A stretch of DNA of 64,000 nt from Calliopsis andreniformis. Taxonomy: Eukaryota > Arthropoda > Insecta > Hymenoptera > Andrenidae. Location: NCBI RefSeq assembly GCF_051401765.1, contig NW_027480422.1, forward strand, positions 18,804,001 through 18,868,000, in the 5' to 3' direction. This document shows positions 1 to 12,661 of the stretch, piece by piece. Within the stretch, counting starts at the first letter, position 1. Each line of letters starts with the position of its first letter. The notes under the pieces were generated by a model. It worked only from the letters and a program-made list of their open reading frames with translations. It had not been told where the DNA came from and did not search any database. The position numbers were made by a program, and so were the translations under genes.

Positions 1-2257
1 GCCCTAAGTGTTCGATCTGGTGGAGCATGGCCCTAGAGTGAAGCGTAGGTTGCCAGGAATGTAGAAATGACCATCACTTTCACACTGGTTTCAATTGTTC
101 GTTTTATACAATGGAAAAACTGTTCTATTTATTTTGTATTTTATGCTTCGTGCGTTGACTTCTAAGGCCCCAACTAATCGATCTGGTGGAGCAACGCCCT
201 AGAGTGAATCCTAGGTTGCCCGGAACGTAGAAATGACCATGACCTTCACACTGTTTGCGATTATTCATTTTATACGATGGTAAAACTGTTGCATTTATAT
301 TGTATTTTATGCTTCAGGCGTTGACTTCTTAGGCCCTAACTATTCGCTCTGGTGGAACAACGCCCTAGGGTGATGCCTAGGTTGCCCGGATCGTAGAAAT
401 GACCATTACTTGCACACTGGTTGCAATTATTCGTTTTATACGATGGAAAAACTGTTGTATTTATTTTGTATTTGGTGCTCCTGGCGTTGACTTCTTAGGC
501 CCTAACTATTGGATCTGGTGGACCAACGCCGTAGAGTGAAGCCTAGGTTGCCCGGAACGTAGAAATGACCATTACGTCCACACTGTTTGCAATTATTCAT
601 GTTACACAGTGGAAAAACTGTTGTATTTATATTGTATTTTATGCTTCTGGCATTGACTTCTAAGGCCCTAACTATTCGATGTGGTGGAGCAATGCCCTAG
701 AGTGTAGCCTAGGGTGCCCGTAACGTAGAAATGACCATTACCTCCACACTGTTTGCAATTATTCATTTTATACAATGGAAAAACTGTTGTATTTATATTG
801 TTTTTTATAGTTATGGCGTTGACTTCTAAGGCCGTAGCTGTTCGATGTGGTGGAGCAATGCGATAGAGTGTAGCCTAGGGTGCCCGCAACGTAGAAATGA
901 CCATATTTTTCACACTGTTTGCAATTATTCCTGTTATACGATTGAAAAACTGTAGTATTTATATTGTATTTTATGCTTTTGGCGTTGACTTCTAAGGCCG
1001 CAGCTATTCGATGTGGTGGAGCAACGCCCTAGAGTGAAGCCTAGGTTGCCCGGAACGTAGAAATGACCATACCTTTCACACTGGTTGCAATTATTCCTGT
1101 TATACAAGGGAAAACTGTTGTATTTATATTGTATTTTATGCTTCTGGCGTTGACTTCCTGGGCCCTAACTATTCTATCTGGAGGAGCAACGCCCTAGAGT
1201 GAAGCCTAGGTTGCCCGGAATGCAGAAATGACCATCACTTTCACACTGGCGGCAATTATTCCTGTTATACGATGGACAAACTGTTGGATTTTTAATGTAC
1301 TTTATGCTTCTGGCGTTGACTTCTAAGGCCCTATGTATTCGATCTGGTGGAGCAATGCCTCAGTGTTAAGTCTAGGATGCCCGGAACGTAGAAATGTCCG
1401 TTACTTTCACCCTGGTTGCAATTACTCATTTTATGCGATGGAAAAACTGTTGCACATATATCGTATTTTATGCTTCTGGCATTCACTTCTTAGGCCCTAA
1501 CTATTCGATCTGGTGGAGCAACGCCCTGGGGTGAAGACTAGGTTGCGCGGAACGTAGAAATGACCATAACTTTCCCACTGGTTTCAATTGTTCGTTTTAT
1601 ACAATGGAAAAACTGTTCTATTTATTTTGTATTTTATGCTTCGGGCGTTGACTTCTAAGGCGCCAACTATTCGATCTGGTGGAGCAACGCCCTAGAGTGA
1701 AGCCTAGGTTGCCCGGAATGTAGAAATGACCATTACCTTCACTCTGTTTGCGATTATTCATTTTATACGGCGGTAAAACTGTTGTACATATATCGTATTT
1801 TATGCTTCTGGCGTTGACTTCTAAGGCCCTATGTATTCGATCTGGTGTAGCAATGCCTCAGAGTTAAGTCTAGGATGCCCGCAACGTAGAAATGTCTATT
1901 ACTTTCACACTGGTTGCAATTATTCGATTTATAAGATGGAAAAACTGTTGTACATATATCATATTTTATGCTTCTGGCGTTGACTTCATAGGCCCTAACT
2001 ATTCGATCAGGTGGAGCAACGCCCTAGGGTGAAGCCTTGGTTGCCCGGAACGTAGAAATGACCATAACTTTCATACTGGCTGCAATTATTCGTTTTATAC
2101 GATGGAAAAACTGTTGTATTTATTTTGTATTTGGTGCTTCTGGCGTTGACTTCTAAGGCCCTAACTATTCGCTCTGGTGGAACAACGCCCTAGGGTGATG
2201 CCTAGGTTGCCCGGATCGTAGAAATGACCATTACTTGCACACTGGTTGCAATTATTC
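1..2257 (+). repeat. Duplicated block A, copy 1 (about 13.6 monomers)
   Basis: Near-identical to 6,473-8,729 (offset 6,472 bp, 39 periods minus 2) and to 21,408-23,664. I noticed about four differences from the 6.5 kb copy over 2.2 kb, including C/T near 568, G/A near 852, C/T near 1,453 and C/A near 1,575. It is marked by CCTAAGTGTTCGATC, GGAGCATGGCCC and TTGCCAGGAATG at its left end. Similarity stops at 2,257, where CCTGTTATACAAGGG here is CGTTTTATACGATGG in the other two copies. Confidence 0.88.
1140..1819 (+). repeat. Segment repeated 11 monomers downstream (at 2,966-3,645)
   Basis: TTCCTGGGCC at 1,155 recurs at 2,981 (offset 1,826 bp, exactly 11 periods). The two stretches share the order TATCTGGAGGAGC, GGAATGCAGAAATG, GGACAAACTGTTGG, TTTTTAATGTAC, GCCTCAGTGTTAAG, TACATATATCG. 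They part near 1,819 / 3,645, where one continues CTAAGGCCCTATG and the other CTTAGGCCC. Confidence 0.8.
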
Positions 2258-2329
2258 CTGTTATACAAGGGAAAAACTGTTGTATTTATATTGTATTTTA
2301 TGGTTCTGGCGTTGACTTCCTGGGCCCTA

Positions 2330-2890
2330 ACTATTCGATGTGGTTGAGCACCGCCCTAGAGTGAAGCCTAGATTGCCCGGAACGTGGAAATGACCATAAC
2401 TATCAGACTGGTTGCAATTACTCGTTTTACACGATGGAAAGACTGTTGTATTTATATTGTATTTTATAGTTATGGCGTTGTGTTCTAGGGCCGTAGCTAT
2501 TCGATGTGGTTGAGCAACGCCCTAGAGTGAAGCCTAGATTGCCCGGAACGTAGAAATGGCCATAAGTTTCATACTGGTTGCAATTATTCGTTTTATACGA
2601 TGGAAAAACTGTTGTATTTATATTGTTTTTTATAGTTATGGCGTTGACTTCTAAGGCCGTAGCTGTTCGATGTGGTGGAGCAATGCCCTAGAGTGTAGCC
2701 TAGGGTGCCCGTAACGTAGAAATGACCATTACCTCCACACTGTTTGCAATTATTCATTTTATACAATGGAAAAACTGTTGTATTTATATTATTTTTTATA
2801 GTTATGGCGTTGACTTCTAAGGCCGTAGCTGTTCGATGTGGTGGAGCAATGCAATAGAGTGTAGCCTAGGGTGCCCGCAACGTAGAAATG
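2330..2890 (+). repeat. X-type module, copy 1 (about 3.4 monomers)
   Basis: Begins at GGTTGAGCACCGCC (GAGCACC at 2,346) and runs through GGAACGTGGAAATG, ACTATCAGACTGG, GCGTTGTGTTCTAGG, AATGGCCATAAGTTTC and the GTTTTTTATAGTTATGG tails. GAGCACC recurs at 10,643, 44,824, 59,922 and 61,580, so this module is present at least five times. The 10.6 kb copy is cut short near 10,912. Confidence 0.82.
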
Positions 2891-2983
2891 ACCATATTTT
2901 TCACACTGTTTGCAATTACTCCTGTTATACGATTGAAAAACTGTAGTATTTATATAGTATTTTATGCTTCTGGCGTTGACTTC
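2490..2983 (+). repeat. Segment shared with 8,961-9,454
   Basis: Offset about 6,471 bp, nearly the same as block A, so 1-2,983 and 6,473-9,454 are two diverged copies of one larger unit that differ in their middle (2,258-2,489 against 8,730-8,960). CATAAGTTTC at 2,561 matches 9,032. Similarity ends where 2,981 reads TTCCTGGGCC and 9,452 reads TTCTAAGGCC. Confidence 0.8.
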
Positions 2984-3639
2984 CTGGGCCCTAACTATTC
3001 TATCTGGAGGAGCAACGCCCTAGAGTGAAGCCTAGGTTGCTCGGAATGCAGAAATGACCATCACTTTCACACTGGCGGCAATTATTCCTGTTATACGATG
3101 GACAAACTGTTGGATTTTTAATGTACTTTATGCTTCTGGCGTCGACTTCTAAGGCCCTATGTATTCGATCTGGTGGAGCAATGCCTCAGTGTTAAGTCTA
3201 GGATGCCCGGAACGTAGTAATGTCCGTTACTTTCACCCTGGTTGCAATTACTCATTTTATGCGATGGAAAAACTGTTGTACATATATCGTATTTTATGCT
3301 TCTGGCATTGACTTCTTAGGCCCTAACTATTCGATCTGGTGGAGCAACGTCCTGGGGTGAAGACTAGGTTGCGCGGAACGTAGAAATGACCATAACTTTC
3401 ACACTGGTTTCAATTGTTCGTTTTATACAATGGAAAAACAGTTCTATTTATTTTGTATTTTATGCTTCGGGCGTTGACTTCTAAGGCCCCAACTATTCGA
3501 TCTGGTGGAGCAACGCCCTAGAGTGAAGCCTAGGTTGCCCGGAATGTAGAAATGACCATTATCTTCACACTGTTTGCGATTATTCATTTTATACGATGGT
3601 AAAACTGTTGTACATATATCGTATTTTATGCTTCTGGCG

Positions 3640-4806
3640 TTGACTTCTTAGGCCCTAACTATACGATCAGGTGGAGCAACGCCCTAGGGCGAAGCCTAGG
3701 TTGCCCGGAACGTAGAAATGACCATTACTTGCACACTGGTTGCAATTATTCGTTTTATACGATGGAAAAACTGTTGTATTTATTTTGTATTTGGTGCTCC
3801 TGGCGTTGACTTCTTAGGCCCTAACTATTGGATCTGGTGGACGAACGCCCTAGAGTGAAGCCTAGGTTGCCCGGAACGTAGAAATGACCATTACTTCCAC
3901 ACTGTTTGCAATTATTCCTGTTATACGATGGTAAAACTGTTGTATTTATTTTGTATTTTATGCCTCTGGCGTTGACTCCGAAGGCCGTAGCTATTCGATG
4001 TGGTGGAGCAACGCCCTAGAGTGAAGCCTAGGTTGCCCGGTACGTAGAAATGACCATGTCTTTCACACTGGTTGCAATTATTCCTGTTATACGATGGAAA
4101 AACTGTTGTATTTATACTGTATTTTATGCTTCAGGCGTTGACTTCTTGGGCCCAAACTATTCGCTCTGGTGGAACAACGCCCTAGAGTGATGCCTAGGTT
4201 GCCCGAATCGTAGAAATGACCATTACTTGCACACTGGATGCAATTATTCGTTTCATACGATGGAAAAACTGTTGTATTTATTTTGTATTTGGTGCTCCTG
4301 GCGTTGACGTCTTAGGCCCTAGCAATTGGATCTGGTGGACCAACGCCCTAGAGTGAAGCCCAGGTTGCCCGGAACGTTGAAATGACCATAACGTTCATAC
4401 TGGTTGCAATTATTTCTGTTATACAAGGGAAAAACTGTTGTATTTATATTGTATTTTATGCTTCTGGCGTTGACTTCTTTGGCCCTAACTATTCGATCTG
4501 GTGGAGCAACGCCCTAGAGTGAAGCCTAGGTTGCACGGAACGTAGAAATGACCATTACTTCCTCACTGTTTGCAATGATTCATTTTATACAATGGAAAAA
4601 CTGTTGTATTTATATTGTTTTTTATAGTTATTGCGTTGTCTTCTAAGGCCGTAGCTATTCGATGTGGTGGAGCAATGCCCTAGTGTGAAGCCTAGGTTGC
4701 CCGGAACGTAGAAATGACCACACCTTTCGCACTGGTTGCAATTATTCCTGTTATACAGGGGAAAAACTGTTGTATTTGTATTGTATTTTATGCTTCTGGC
4801 GTTGAC
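3640..4806 (+). repeat. Seven-monomer block shared with 23,884-25,050
   Basis: ATACGATCAGG at 3,661 recurs at 23,905 (offset 20,244 bp, 122 periods minus 8). The two copies follow one another through GGACGAACG, GACTCCGAAGGCC, GGGCCCAAACTATTCG, GCCCGAATCGTAG, CCTAGCAATTGG and ACTTCCTCACTG, then separate where 4,806 reads GACCTCTTAGG and 25,050 reads GACTTCCTGGG. Confidence 0.85.
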
Positions 4807-4993
4807 CTCTTAGGCCCTAACTATTCGGTCTGGTGGAGCAACGCCCTAGGGCGAAGCCTAGGTTGCCCTGAACGTAGAAATAACCATAACTTTCATACTG
4901 GTTGCAATTATTCGTTTTATACAATGGAAAAACTGTTGTATTTATATTGTATTTTATGCTTGTGGCGTTGACTTCTTAGGCCCTAACTATTCG
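3908..4993 (+). repeat. Module M, copy 1 (6.5 monomers)
   Basis: Recurs at 18,842-19,927 (offset 14,934), at about 25,977-27,062 and at about 28,799-29,884. Landmarks are GACTCCGAAGGCC, CCCGAATCGTA, CCTAGCAATTGG, GTTATTGCGTTG, ACCACACCTTTCGCACTGG, GACCTCTTAGG and CCTAGGGCGAAGCC. The last replaces the usual GTGAAG, which is why an 85-codon open frame appears in each copy. Copies end where CTATTCGCTC (here) becomes CTATTCGATC. Confidence 0.86.
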
Positions 4994-6057
4994 CTCTGGT
5001 GGAACAACGCCCCAGGGTGATGCCTAGGTTGCCCGGGCCGTAGAAATGACCATTACTTGCACACTGGCTGCAATTATTCGTTTTATACGATGGAAAAACT
5101 GTTGTACTTATTTTGTATTTGGTGCTCCTGGCGTTGACTTCTTAGGCCCTTACTATTGGATCTGGTGGACCAACGCCCTAGAGTGAAGCCTAGGTTGCCC
5201 GGAACGTAGAAATGAACATTACTTAAACACTGTTTGCAATTATTCATATTATACAGTGGAAAAACTGTTGTATTTATATTGTATTTTATGCTTCTGGCAT
5301 GACTTCTAAGGCCCTAACTATTCGATGTGGTTGAGCAACGCCCTAGAGTGAAGCCTAGATTGCCCCGAACGTAGAAATGACCATAGCTTTCATACTGGTT
5401 GCAATTATTCGTTTTATACGATGGAAAAACTGTTGCATTTATTTTGTGTTTGGTGCTCCTGGCGTTGACTTCTTAGGCCCTAGCTATTGGATCTGGTGGA
5501 GCAGCGCCCTAGGGTGAAGCCTAGGTTGCCCGGAAAGTAGAAATGACCATTACTTGCATACTGGTTGCAATTATTCGTTTTATACGATGGAAAAACTGTT
5601 GTACATATATCGTATTTTATGCTTCTGGCGTTGACTTCTTAGGCCCTAACTATTCGATCAGGGGGAGCAACGCCCTAGGGTGAAGCCTAGGTTGCCCGGA
5701 ACGTAGAAATGACCATATCTTTCAGACTGGTTGCAATTATTCCCGTTATACGATGAAAAAAATGTTGTATTTTTATTGTATTTTAAGCCTCAGGCGTTGA
5801 CTTCTAAGGCCGCGGCTATTCGATGTGGTGGAACGACCCCCTAGAGTGCAGCCTAGGTTGCCCGTATCGTAGAAATGACCATATATTTCACACTGGTTGC
5901 AATTATTCCTGTTATACGATGGTAAAACTGTTGTATTTCTATTGTATTTTATGCATCTGGCTTTGACTTGTTAGGCCCTAACTATTCGATCTGGAGGAGC
6001 AACGCCCTAGAGAGCAGCCTAGATTGCCCGGAACGTAGAAATGACCATAACTATCAG
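4994..6057 (+). repeat. Patchwork satellite monomers, no long unit assigned
   Basis: About 6.4 monomers of the same satellite. Individual monomers resemble types seen elsewhere, for example CGCTCTGGTGGAACAACG (5,003 area) and GGTTGAGCAACG (near 5,332). I could not place the stretch as one duplicated unit. It holds a short monomer at GGCATGACTT (near 5,298). No gene or other feature seen. Confidence 0.8.
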
Positions 6058-8871
6058 ACTGGTTGCAATTATCCGTTTTATACGATGGATAGACTGTTGT
6101 ATTTATATTGTATTTTATAGTTATGGCGTTGTCTTCTAGGGCCGCAGCTATTCGATGTGGTTGAGCAACGCCCTAGAGTGAAGCCGAGGTTGCTCGGAAC
6201 GTAGAAATGACCATTACTTCCACACAGTTTGCAATTATTCATATTATGCAGTGGAACATCTGTTGTATTTCTATGGCATTTTATGCTTCTGGCATTGACT
6301 TCTAAGGCCCTAACTATTCGATGTGGTGGAGCAACGCCCTAGAGTGAAGCCTAGGTTGCCCGGAACGTAGAAATGACCATAGCTTTCACACTGGTTGCAA
6401 TTATTCCTGTTATACAAGGGAAAAACTGTTGTATTTATATTGTATTTTATGCTTCTGGCGTTGACTTCTTAGGCCCTAAGTGTTCGATCTGGTGGAGCAT
6501 GGCCCTAGAGTGAAGCGTAGGTTGCCAGGAATGTAGAAATGACCATCACTTTCACACTGGTTTCAATTGTTCGTTTTATACAATGGAAAAACTGTTCTAT
6601 TTATTTTGTATTTTATGCTTCGTGCGTTGACTTCTAAGGCCCCAACTAATCGATCTGGTGGAGCAACGCCCTAGAGTGAATCCTAGGTTGCCCGGAACGT
6701 AGAAATGACCATGACCTTCACACTGTTTGCGATTATTCATTTTATACGATGGTAAAACTGTTGCATTTATATTGTATTTTATGCTTCAGGCGTTGACTTC
6801 TTAGGCCCTAACTATTCGCTCTGGTGGAACAACGCCCTAGGGTGATGCCTAGGTTGCCCGGATCGTAGAAATGACCATTACTTGCACACTGGTTGCAATT
6901 ATTCGTTTTATACGATGGAAAAACTGTTGTATTTATTTTGTATTTGGTGCTCCTGGCGTTGACTTCTTAGGCCCTAACTATTGGATCTGGTGGACCAACG
7001 CCGTAGAGTGAAGCCTAGGTTGCCCGGAACGTAGAAATGACCATTACGTTCACACTGTTTGCAATTATTCATGTTACACAGTGGAAAAACTGTTGTATTT
7101 ATATTGTATTTTATGCTTCTGGCATTGACTTCTAAGGCCCTAACTATTCGATGTGGTGGAGCAATGCCCTAGAGTGTAGCCTAGGGTGCCCGTAACGTAG
7201 AAATGACCATTACCTCCACACTGTTTGCAATTATTCATTTTATACAATGGAAAAACTGTTGTATTTATATTGTTTTTTATAGTTATGGCGTTGACTTCTA
7301 AGGCCGTAGCTGTTCGATGTGGTGGAGCAATGCAATAGAGTGTAGCCTAGGGTGCCCGCAACGTAGAAATGACCATATTTTTCACACTGTTTGCAATTAT
7401 TCCTGTTATACGATTGAAAAACTGTAGTATTTATATTGTATTTTATGCTTTTGGCGTTGACTTCTAAGGCCGCAGCTATTCGATGTGGTGGAGCAACGCC
7501 CTAGAGTGAAGCCTAGGTTGCCCGGAACGTAGAAATGACCATACCTTTCACACTGGTTGCAATTATTCCTGTTATACAAGGGAAAACTGTTGTATTTATA
7601 TTGTATTTTATGCTTCTGGCGTTGACTTCCTGGGCCCTAACTATTCTATCTGGAGGAGCAACGCCCTAGAGTGAAGCCTAGGTTGCCCGGAATGCAGAAA
7701 TGACCATCACTTTCACACTGGCGGCAATTATTCCTGTTATACGATGGACAAACTGTTGGATTTTTAATGTACTTTATGCTTCTGGCGTTGACTTCTAAGG
7801 CCCTATGTATTCGATCTGGTGGAGCAATGCCTCAGTGTTAAGTCTAGGATGCCCGGAACGTAGAAATGTCCGTTACTTTCACCCTGGTTGCAATTACTCA
7901 TTTTATGCGATGGAAAAACTGTTGTACATATATCGTATTTTATGCTTCTGGCATTCACTTCTTAGGCCCTAACTATTCGATCTGGTGGAGCAACGCCCTG
8001 GGGTGAAGACTAGGTTGCGCGGAACGTAGAAATGACCATAACTTTCACACTGGTTTCAATTGTTCGTTTTATACAATGGAAAAACTGTTCTATTTATTTT
8101 GTATTTTATGCTTCGGGCGTTGACTTCTAAGGCGCCAACTATTCGATCTGGTGGAGCAACGCCCTAGAGTGAAGCCTAGGTTGCCCGGAATGTAGAAATG
8201 ACCATTACCTTCACTCTGTTTGCGATTATTCATTTTATACGGCGGTAAAACTGTTGTACATATATCGTATTTTATGCTTCTGGCGTTGACTTCTAAGGCC
8301 CTATGTATTCGATCTGGTGTAGCAATGCCTCAGAGTTAAGTCTAGGATGCCCGCAACGTAGAAATGTCTATTACTTTCACACTGGTTGCAATTATTCGAT
8401 TTATAAGATGGAAAAACTGTTGTACATATATCATATTTTATGCTTCTGGCGTTGACTTCATAGGCCCTAACTATTCGATCAGGTGGAGCAACGCCCTAGG
8501 GTGAAGCCTTGGTTGCCCGGAACGTAGAAATGACCATAACTTTCATACTGGCTGCAATTATTCGTTTTATACGATGGAAAAACTGTTGTATTTATTTTGT
8601 ATTTGGTGCTTCTGGCGTTGACTTCTAAGGCCCTAACTATTCGCTCTGGTGGAACAACGCCCTAGGGTGATGCCTAGGTTGCCCGGATCGTAGAAATGAC
8701 CATTACTTGCACACTGGTTGCAATTATTCGTTTTATACGATGGAAAAACTGTTGTATTTATTTTGTATTTGGTGCACCTGGCGTTGACTTCTTAGGCCCT
8801 AACTATTGGATCTGGTGGACCAACGCCGTAGTGTGAAGCCTAGGTTGCCCGGAACGTAGAAATGACCATTA
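6058..8871 (+). repeat. 17-monomer block containing block A copy 2, shared with 20,993-23,806
   Basis: Offset 14,935 bp (90 periods minus 5). The pair includes GCCGAGGTTGCTCGG, CACACAGTTTGC and TTTCTATGGCAT to the left of block A, and GGTGCACCTG and GCCGTAGTGTG at the right end. The 21.4 kb copy is therefore closer to this copy than to 1-2,257. Left similarity ends near 6,058 (ACTATCAGACTGG here, ACTATCTCACTGG there); right similarity ends near 8,871. Confidence 0.87.
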
Positions 8872-10986
8872 CGTCCACACTGTTTGCAATTATTCATGTT
8901 ACACAGTGGAAAAACTGTTGTATTTATATTGTATTTTATGCTTCTGGCATTGACTTCAAGGCCCTAACTATTCGATGTGGTTGAGCAACGCCCTAGAGTG
9001 AAGCCTAGATTGCCCGGAACGTAGAAATGGCCATAAGTTTCATACTGGTTGCAATTATTCGTTTTATACGATGGAAAAACTGTTGTATTTATATTGTTGT
9101 TTATAGTTATGGCGTTGACTTCTAAGGCCGTAGCTGTTCGATGTGGTGGAGCAATGCCCTAGAGTGTAGCCTAGGGTGCCCGTAACGTAGAAATGACCAT
9201 TACCTCCACACTGTTTGCAATTATTCATTTTATACAATGGAAAAACTGTTGTATTTATATTATTTTTTATAGTTATGGCGTTGACTTCTAAGGCCGTAGC
9301 TGTTCGATGTGGTGGAGCAATGCAATAGAGTGTAGCCTAGGGTGCCCGCAACGTAGAAATGACCATATTTTTCACACTGTTTGCAATTACTCCTGTTATA
9401 CGATTGAAAAACTGTAGTATTTATATTGTATTTTATGCTTCTGGCGTTGACTTCTAAGGCCGCAGCTATTCGATGTGGTGGAGCAACGCCCTAGAGTGAA
9501 GCCTAGGTTGCCCGGAACGTAGAAGTGACCATACCTTTCACACTGGTTGCAATTATTCCTGTTATACAAGGGAAAAACTGTTGTATTTATATTGTATTTT
9601 ATGGTTCTGGCGTTGACTTCCTGGGCCCTAACTATTCTATCTGGATGAGCAACGCCCTAGAGTGAAGCCTAGGTGGCCCGGAATGCAGAAATGACCATAA
9701 CTTTCATACTGGTGGCAATTATTCGTTTTATACGATGGAAAAACTGTTGTATTTAAATTGTATTTTATGCTTCAGGCGTTGACTTCTTAGGCCCTAACTA
9801 TTCGCTCTGGTGGAACAACGCCCTACGGTGATGCCTAGGTTGCCCGGACCGTAGAAATGACCATTACTTGCACACTGGTTGCGATTATTCATTTTATACG
9901 ATGGTAAAACTGTTGTACATATATCGTATTTTATGCTTCTGGCGTTGACTTCTTAGGCCCTAACTATACGATCAGGTGGAGCAACGCCCTAGGGTGAAGC
10001 CTAGGTTGCCCGGAACGTAGAAATGACCATAACTTTCATACTGGTTGCAATTATTCGTTTTATACGATGGAGAAACTGTTGTATTTATTTTGTATTTGGT
10101 GCTTCTGGCGTTGACATCTTAGGCCCTAACTATTCGGTGTGGTTGAGCAACGCCCTAGAGTGAAGCCTAGGATGCCCGGAACGTAGAAATGACCATAACT
10201 TTCATACTGGTTGCAAATATTCGTTTTATACGATGGAAAAACTGTTGCATTTATATTGTATTTTATGCTTCAGGCGTTGACTTCTTAGGCCCTAACTATT
10301 CGCTCTGGTGGAACAACGCCCTAGGGTGATGCCTAGGTTGCCCGGATCGTAGAAATGACCATTACTTGCACACTGGTTGCAATTATTCGTTTTATACGAT
10401 GGAAAAACTGTTGTATTTATTTTGTATTTGGTGCTCCTGGCGTTGACTTCTTAGGCCCTAACTATTGGATCTGGTGGACCAACGCCGTAGAGAGAAGCCT
10501 AGGTTACCCGGAACGTAGAAATGACCATTACGTCCACACTGTTTGCAATTATTCATGTTACACAGTGGAAAAACTGTTGTATTTATATTGTATTTAATGC
10601 TTCTGGCATTGACTTCTAAGGCCCTAACTATTCGATGTGGTTGAGCACCGCCCTAGAGTGAAGCCTAGATTGCCCGGAACGTGGAAATGACCATAACTAT
10701 CAGACTGGTTGCAATTACTCGTTTTATACGATGGAAAGACTGTTGTATTTATATTGTATTTTATAGTTATGGCGTTGTGTTCTAGGGCCGTAGCTATTCG
10801 ATGTGGTTGAGCAACGCCCTAGAGTGAAGCCTAGATTGCCCGGAACGTAGAAATGGCCATAAGTTTCATACTGGTTGCAATTATTCGTTTTATACGATGG
10901 AAAAACTGTTGTATTTATTTTGTATTTGGTGCTCCTGGCGTTGACTTCTTAGGCCCTAACTATTGGATCTGGTGGACGAACGCCCT
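8872..10986 (+). repeat. Patchwork satellite monomers with short shared pieces
   Basis: About 12.7 monomers. Pieces can be traced: 8,961-9,454 matches 2,490-2,983; 10,243-10,646 matches 287-690 (GTTACACAGTGG at 10,557 and 601, offset 9,956, 60 periods minus 4); 10,643-10,912 is an X-type module. The remainder, about 9,455-10,242, is the same satellite without a long partner that I found. Confidence 0.78.
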
Positions 10987-11730
10987 AGAGTGAAGCCTAG
11001 GTTGCACGGAACGTAGAAATGACCATTACTTCCTCACTGTTTGCAATGATTCATTTTATACAATGGAAAAACTGTTGTATTTATATTGTTTTTTATAGTT
11101 ATTGCGTTGACTTCTAAGGCCGTAGCTATTCGATGTGGTGGAGCAATGCCCTAGTGTGAAGCCTAGGTTGCCCGGAACGTAGAAATGACCACACCTTTCG
11201 CACTGGTTGCAATTATTCCTGTTATACAAGGGAAAAACTGTTGTATTTGTATTGTATTTTATGCTTCTGGCGTTGACTTCCTGGGCCCTAGCTATCTTAT
11301 CTGGAGGAGCAACGCCCTAGAGTGAAGCCTAGGTTGCCCGGAATGCAGAAATGACCATCACTTTCACACTGGTGCAATTATTTCTTTTATACGATGGACA
11401 AACTGTTGGATTTTTAATGTACTTTATGCTTTTGGCGTTGACTTCAAAGGCCCTGTGTATTCGATCTGGTGGAGCAATGCCTCAGTGTTAAGTCTAGGAT
11501 GCCCGGAACGTAGAAATGGCCGTTACTTTCACACTGGTTGCAAGTACTCATTTTATGCGATGGAATAACTGTTGTACATATATCGTATTTTATGCTTCTG
11601 GCTTTGACTTCTTGGGCCCTAACTATTCGATCTGGTGGAGCAACGCCCTAGGGTGAAGTCTAGGTTGCCCGGAACGTAGAAATGACCATAACTATCAGAC
11701 TGGTTGCAATTATTCGTTTTATACGAAGCA

Positions 11731-12661
11731 TAGACTGTTGTATTTATATTGTATTTTATAGCTATGGCGTTGTCTTCTAGGGCCGTAGCTATTCGATGTG
11801 GTTGAGCAACGCCCTAGAGTGAAGCCTACGTTGCCCGGAACGTAGAAATGACCATTACTTCCACACTGTTTGCAATTATTCATATTATACAGTGGAACAA
11901 CTGTTGTATTTATGTGGCATTTTATGCTTCTGGCATTGACTTCTAAGGCCCTAACTATTCGATGTGGTGGAGCAACGCCCTAGAGTGAAGCCTAGGTTGC
12001 CCGGAACGTTGAAATGACCATAGCTTTCACACTGGTTGCAATTATTCCTGTTATACGATGGACAAACTGTTGTATTTATATTGTATTTTATGCTTCTGGC
12101 GTTGACTTCTTAGGCCCTAACTATTCGATCTGGTGGAGCATGGCCCTAGAGTGAAGCCTAGGTTGCCCGGAATGTAGAAATGACCATCACTTTCACACTG
12201 GTTGCAATTATTCTTGTTATACGATGGAAAAACTGTTGTATTTATATCGTATTTTATGCTTCTGGCGTTGACTTCTAAGGCCCTATGTGTTCGATCTTGT
12301 GGAGCAATGTCTGAGTGTTAAGTCTAGGATTCCCGGAACGTAGAAATGACCATACCTTTCACACTGGTTGCAATTATTAGTGTTATACGATGAAAAAACT
12401 GTTGTATTTATATTGTACTTTATGCTTCTGGCGTTGCCTTCCAAGGCTGCAGCTATTCGATGTGGTCGAGAAACGCCCCAGAGTGAAGCCTAGGTTGCCC
12501 GGAAAGTAGAAATGACCATTACCTCCACACTGTTTGCAATTATTCCTGTTATACAGGGGAAAAACTGTTGTATTTATATTGTATTTTATGCTTCTGGCGT
12601 TGACTTCTTAGGCCCTAACTATTCGATCTGGTGGAGCAACGCCCTAGAGTGAAGCCTAGGT
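11731..12661 (+). repeat. Nested 10-monomer duplication inside the 20-monomer unit (first half)
   Basis: Matches 13,391-14,321 at an offset of 1,660 bp (exactly 10 periods); GAAGCCTACG is at 11,821 and 13,481. The halves share ATGTGGCATTTT, GGAACGTTGAAATG, TTATTAGTGTTATACG, GCGTTGCCTTCCAAGG and GTGGTCGAGAAACGCCCC. They separate where this half reads AGGTGGCTCGG and the other reads AGGTTGCACGG. Copy 2 of the large unit has the same pair at about 15,050-15,980 and 16,710-17,640. Confidence 0.87.

Noticed and set aside
4714..4971. Family of identical 85-codon frames (also 19,648, 26,783, 29,605) as a conserved small protein
   Set aside because: Their similarity follows from DNA block duplication. 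Differences between copies are not biased to third positions as far as I can see, and non-coding parts of the blocks are equally conserved.
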